Positions 6,235 to 7,116 of a stretch of DNA of 7,116 nt are shown one piece after another; the stretch's first letter is position 1; each line of letters starts with the position of its first letter. The stretch comes from Acidobacteriota bacterium (GTDB taxonomy: Bacteria; Acidobacteriota; UBA4820; DSQY01), in NCBI GenBank assembly GCA_022759065.1, contig JAEMPZ010000160.1, positions 1 through 7,116 of the forward strand, given 5' to 3'. The translations under genes and the position numbers were made by a program. The notes under the pieces were generated by a model. It saw only the letters and a program-made list of their open reading frames with translations. It searched no databases and had not been told where the DNA came from.

Positions 6235-6956
6235 GCCGCGCCTCCCGCCGTCACCTCGAAGTACTTTTGCTTCAACGACCCCGGCGAGATTCCGCTGGCC
6301 GTGGCATTCCACGTGATTCGCCCGCCGTGAAGCACCGCCACCCTGTCCACCACGTGCAGGCAGTCCTCGATTTCGTGGCTGACCAAAAGAACAGCCCGGT
6401 GAGCCGTTTTGAGTTCCTGAAGAAGCGCCGTAAAAGTGCGGCTGCCCTCAGGATCAAGGCCCGCGTAGGGTTCGTCCAGTATCACGACCGGCGGGTCCGT
6501 AACAAGGACTCGCGCGAGGGTCAGCCGCTGCTGCATCCCGCGCGAAAAAGTCCCCACCAGTTGGTCTTTGGCGCGCGAAAGGCCGAGCCTTTCCAAAAGC
6601 TCCAAGATTCTCGCATCGGCGCCCTGCACGCCGTAAAGACCGGCGAAAAATCGGAGGTTCTCAACGGCCGTCAGGTGCGCGTAAAGAAAAGAATGGTGCG
6701 AGAGGTAGCCCAGCGCGCGGCGGAGGTTGAGCCGTTCGCGCTCCGAGACCTCCCGGCCCTCAAAGAACATCTTCCCCTTGCTTGGCCTTGAAAGCAGGGC
6801 AAGGACCTTCGTCAAGGTGGTTTTGCCGGCGCCGTTGGGCCCCAAGAGGAGCAGAAGTTCGCCTGGAAACAGTTCCAGGTCAACGCCTCTGAGAACCGGA
6901 GCCAACCCGAACCGTTTTTCGATTCCTTGCGCGGAGAGCAGCGCCATCTCGCCCAT
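6231..6956 (-). CDS. ccmA: CcmA, ATP-binding subunit of the CcmABCD complex
   Basis: Cytoplasmic ABC ATPase whose ATP hydrolysis drives release of holo-CcmE from CcmC. At 241 residues it is one complete nucleotide-binding domain: Walker A GPNGAGKTT (39-47), ABC signature FSRGMQQRL (137-145), Walker B VVILDEP (157-163) with catalytic Glu162, D-loop AGLD (165-168) and the switch His194 in VSHEIED. Where E. coli CcmA reads YLGHQP, this protein has YLSHHS (84-89), so the Q-loop glutamine is replaced by His88. That is unusual among ABC ATPases in general; I cannot say how common it is in CcmA. Assignment to CcmA rather than a generic exporter ATPase rests on the adjoining ccmB and ccmC. The ATG at 6956 has no Shine-Dalgarno. 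The ATG at 6947 (residue 4) gives MALLSAQGIEKRFG, which matches typical N-termini equally well. First gene of the operon; its stop overlaps the ccmB start. Confidence 0.93.
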   Translation of the reverse strand: MGEMALLSAQGIEKRFGLAPVLRGVDLELFPGELLLLLGPNGAGKTTLTKVLALLSRPSKGKMFFEGREVSERERLNLRRALGYLSHHSFLYAHLTAVENLRFFAGLYGVQGADARILELLERLGLSRAKDQLVGTFSRGMQQRLTLARVLVTDPPVVILDEPYAGLDPEGSRTFTALLQELKTAHRAVLLVSHEIEDCLHVVDRVAVLHGGRITWNATASGISPGSLKQKYFEVTAGGAA

Positions 6957-6964
6957 GCCGCCAT

Positions 6965-6970
6965 TTTATA
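6965..6970 (-). promoter_or_regulatory. Possible -10 element of the ccm operon
   Basis: On the minus strand TATAAA(AT) ends only 8 bases before the ccmA ATG at 6956, which would start a leaderless or nearly leaderless message and fits the lack of a Shine-Dalgarno there. No -35 match sits at normal spacing. An alternative is CGGACA (four of six matches), 18 bases, then TATATT (7014-7009), whose -35 would lie inside the divergent tRNA gene and which gives a leader of about 45 bases. I cannot choose between them. Confidence 0.3.
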
Positions 6971-6983
6971 CTATTTCGCCCAT

Positions 6984-7012
6984 TTGCAATTAGCGTCCGT
7001 TTCAAATAATAT
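6984..7012 (+). promoter_or_regulatory. Promoter of the tRNA-Ser gene
   Basis: TTGCAA (6984-6989) and TAATAT (7007-7012) are separated by exactly 17 bases, a good sigma70-type pair. A GC-rich discriminator (GGGCGG, 7015-7020) follows, as at stringently controlled stable-RNA promoters. Transcription would start near 7019-7020, giving a leader of about 5 bases before the mature tRNA. It is divergent from the ccm operon, and both promoters share the 68-base gap 6957-7024. Confidence 0.65.
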
Positions 7013-7024
7013 ATGGGCGGCTGC

Positions 7025-7114
7025 GGAGAGATGTCCGAGTGGCCGAAGGAGCACGCTTGGAAAGCGTGTGTACCCGAAAGGGTACCCGGGGTTCGAATCC
7101 CCGTCTCTCCGCCA
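7025..7114 (+). tRNA. tRNA-Ser, anticodon GGA (reads UCC and UCU)
   Basis: The 90-base gene folds fully as a class II tRNA. The acceptor stem is GGAGAGA (7025-7031) with TCTCTCC (7104-7110). The D arm follows TG and holds the GTGG-type loop. The anticodon stem is CACGC/GCGTG with loop TTGGAAA, giving anticodon GGA. A long variable arm (GTACCC-GAAA-GGGTAC) marks a serine tRNA. The T arm is CGGGG-TTCGAAT-CCCCG. Discriminator G73 and an encoded CCA end the gene at 7114. Every stem is fully paired, so it should be functional. The window stops 2 bases later, so its terminator or any further tRNA is unseen. Confidence 0.96.
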
Positions 7115-7116
7115 AA

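Noticed and set aside
6235..6312. N-terminal extension of ccmB to a start at 6312
   Set aside because: The extra 26 codons overlap ccmA coding sequence; the ATG at 6234 has a Shine-Dalgarno, ATGA coupling and a family-like N-terminus.
6150..6791. 213-codon + strand frame opposite ccmA and ccmB
   Set aside because: Antisense to an ABC ATPase with all its motifs; the translation is Arg-rich and without a domain.
1..7116. Mobile element, CRISPR array, defence island or riboswitch
   Set aside because: I saw no transposase or integrase gene, no regularly spaced direct repeats and no recognisable riboswitch core. The gaps are at most about 150 bases and are largely explained by terminators, promoters and repeats.

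Overview
The window is an ordinary-looking, GC-rich (by eye about 60%), tightly packed bacterial chromosome segment. It carries a transketolase, a small membrane protein, a citrate-lyase-type gamma/beta fusion, a five-gene cytochrome c maturation operon ending in an S-adenosylmethionine hydrolase, and a serine tRNA. System I (Ccm) cytochrome c maturation points to a Gram-negative, respiring organism. The packing, the CitD-CitE fusion and the style of the intergenic repeats would fit a deltaproteobacterium (Desulfobacterota) or a related lineage, but the sequence does not fix the taxon. I see no phage, insertion sequence, CRISPR or defence genes and no sign of recent transfer.

Layout, left to right. 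Bases 1-157 hold the terminator of an unseen upstream gene and the leader of the transketolase gene, with a perfect -10 box and purine-rich ribosome-binding sequence. Transketolase (158-2146, +) is followed after 41 bases by a four-helix membrane protein of unknown role (2188-2604, +). That pair runs tail-to-tail, with only 9 bases between stops, into a minus-strand gene that joins a citrate lyase acyl-carrier (CitD) domain to a CitE lyase domain (2614-3831). A roughly 100-base gap (3832-3934) holds a degenerate repeat and a likely terminator for the next operon.

The minus strand from 6956 down to 3935 is one operon: ccmA, ccmB, ccmC, ccmD and a SAM hydrolase. All junctions overlap or nearly touch: ATGA between ccmA and ccmB, 2 bases between ccmB and ccmC, ATGA between ccmC and ccmD, and 11 shared bases between ccmD and the hydrolase. 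CcmABCD would load and release haem for periplasmic cytochrome c assembly. The genes for the later steps (ccmE, ccmF, ccmG, ccmH) are not here. The SAM hydrolase as last gene is the most unusual part of the arrangement. ccmD is only 56 codons long and easy to miss.

Divergent from ccmA, a tRNA-Ser(GGA) gene fills the right edge (7025-7114), with its own good promoter in the 68-base gap.

I did not find a clear previously undescribed system. The points most worth checking are the SAM hydrolase inside the ccm operon, the CitD-CitE fusion with an altered prosthetic-group region, and two related intergenic repeat copies.
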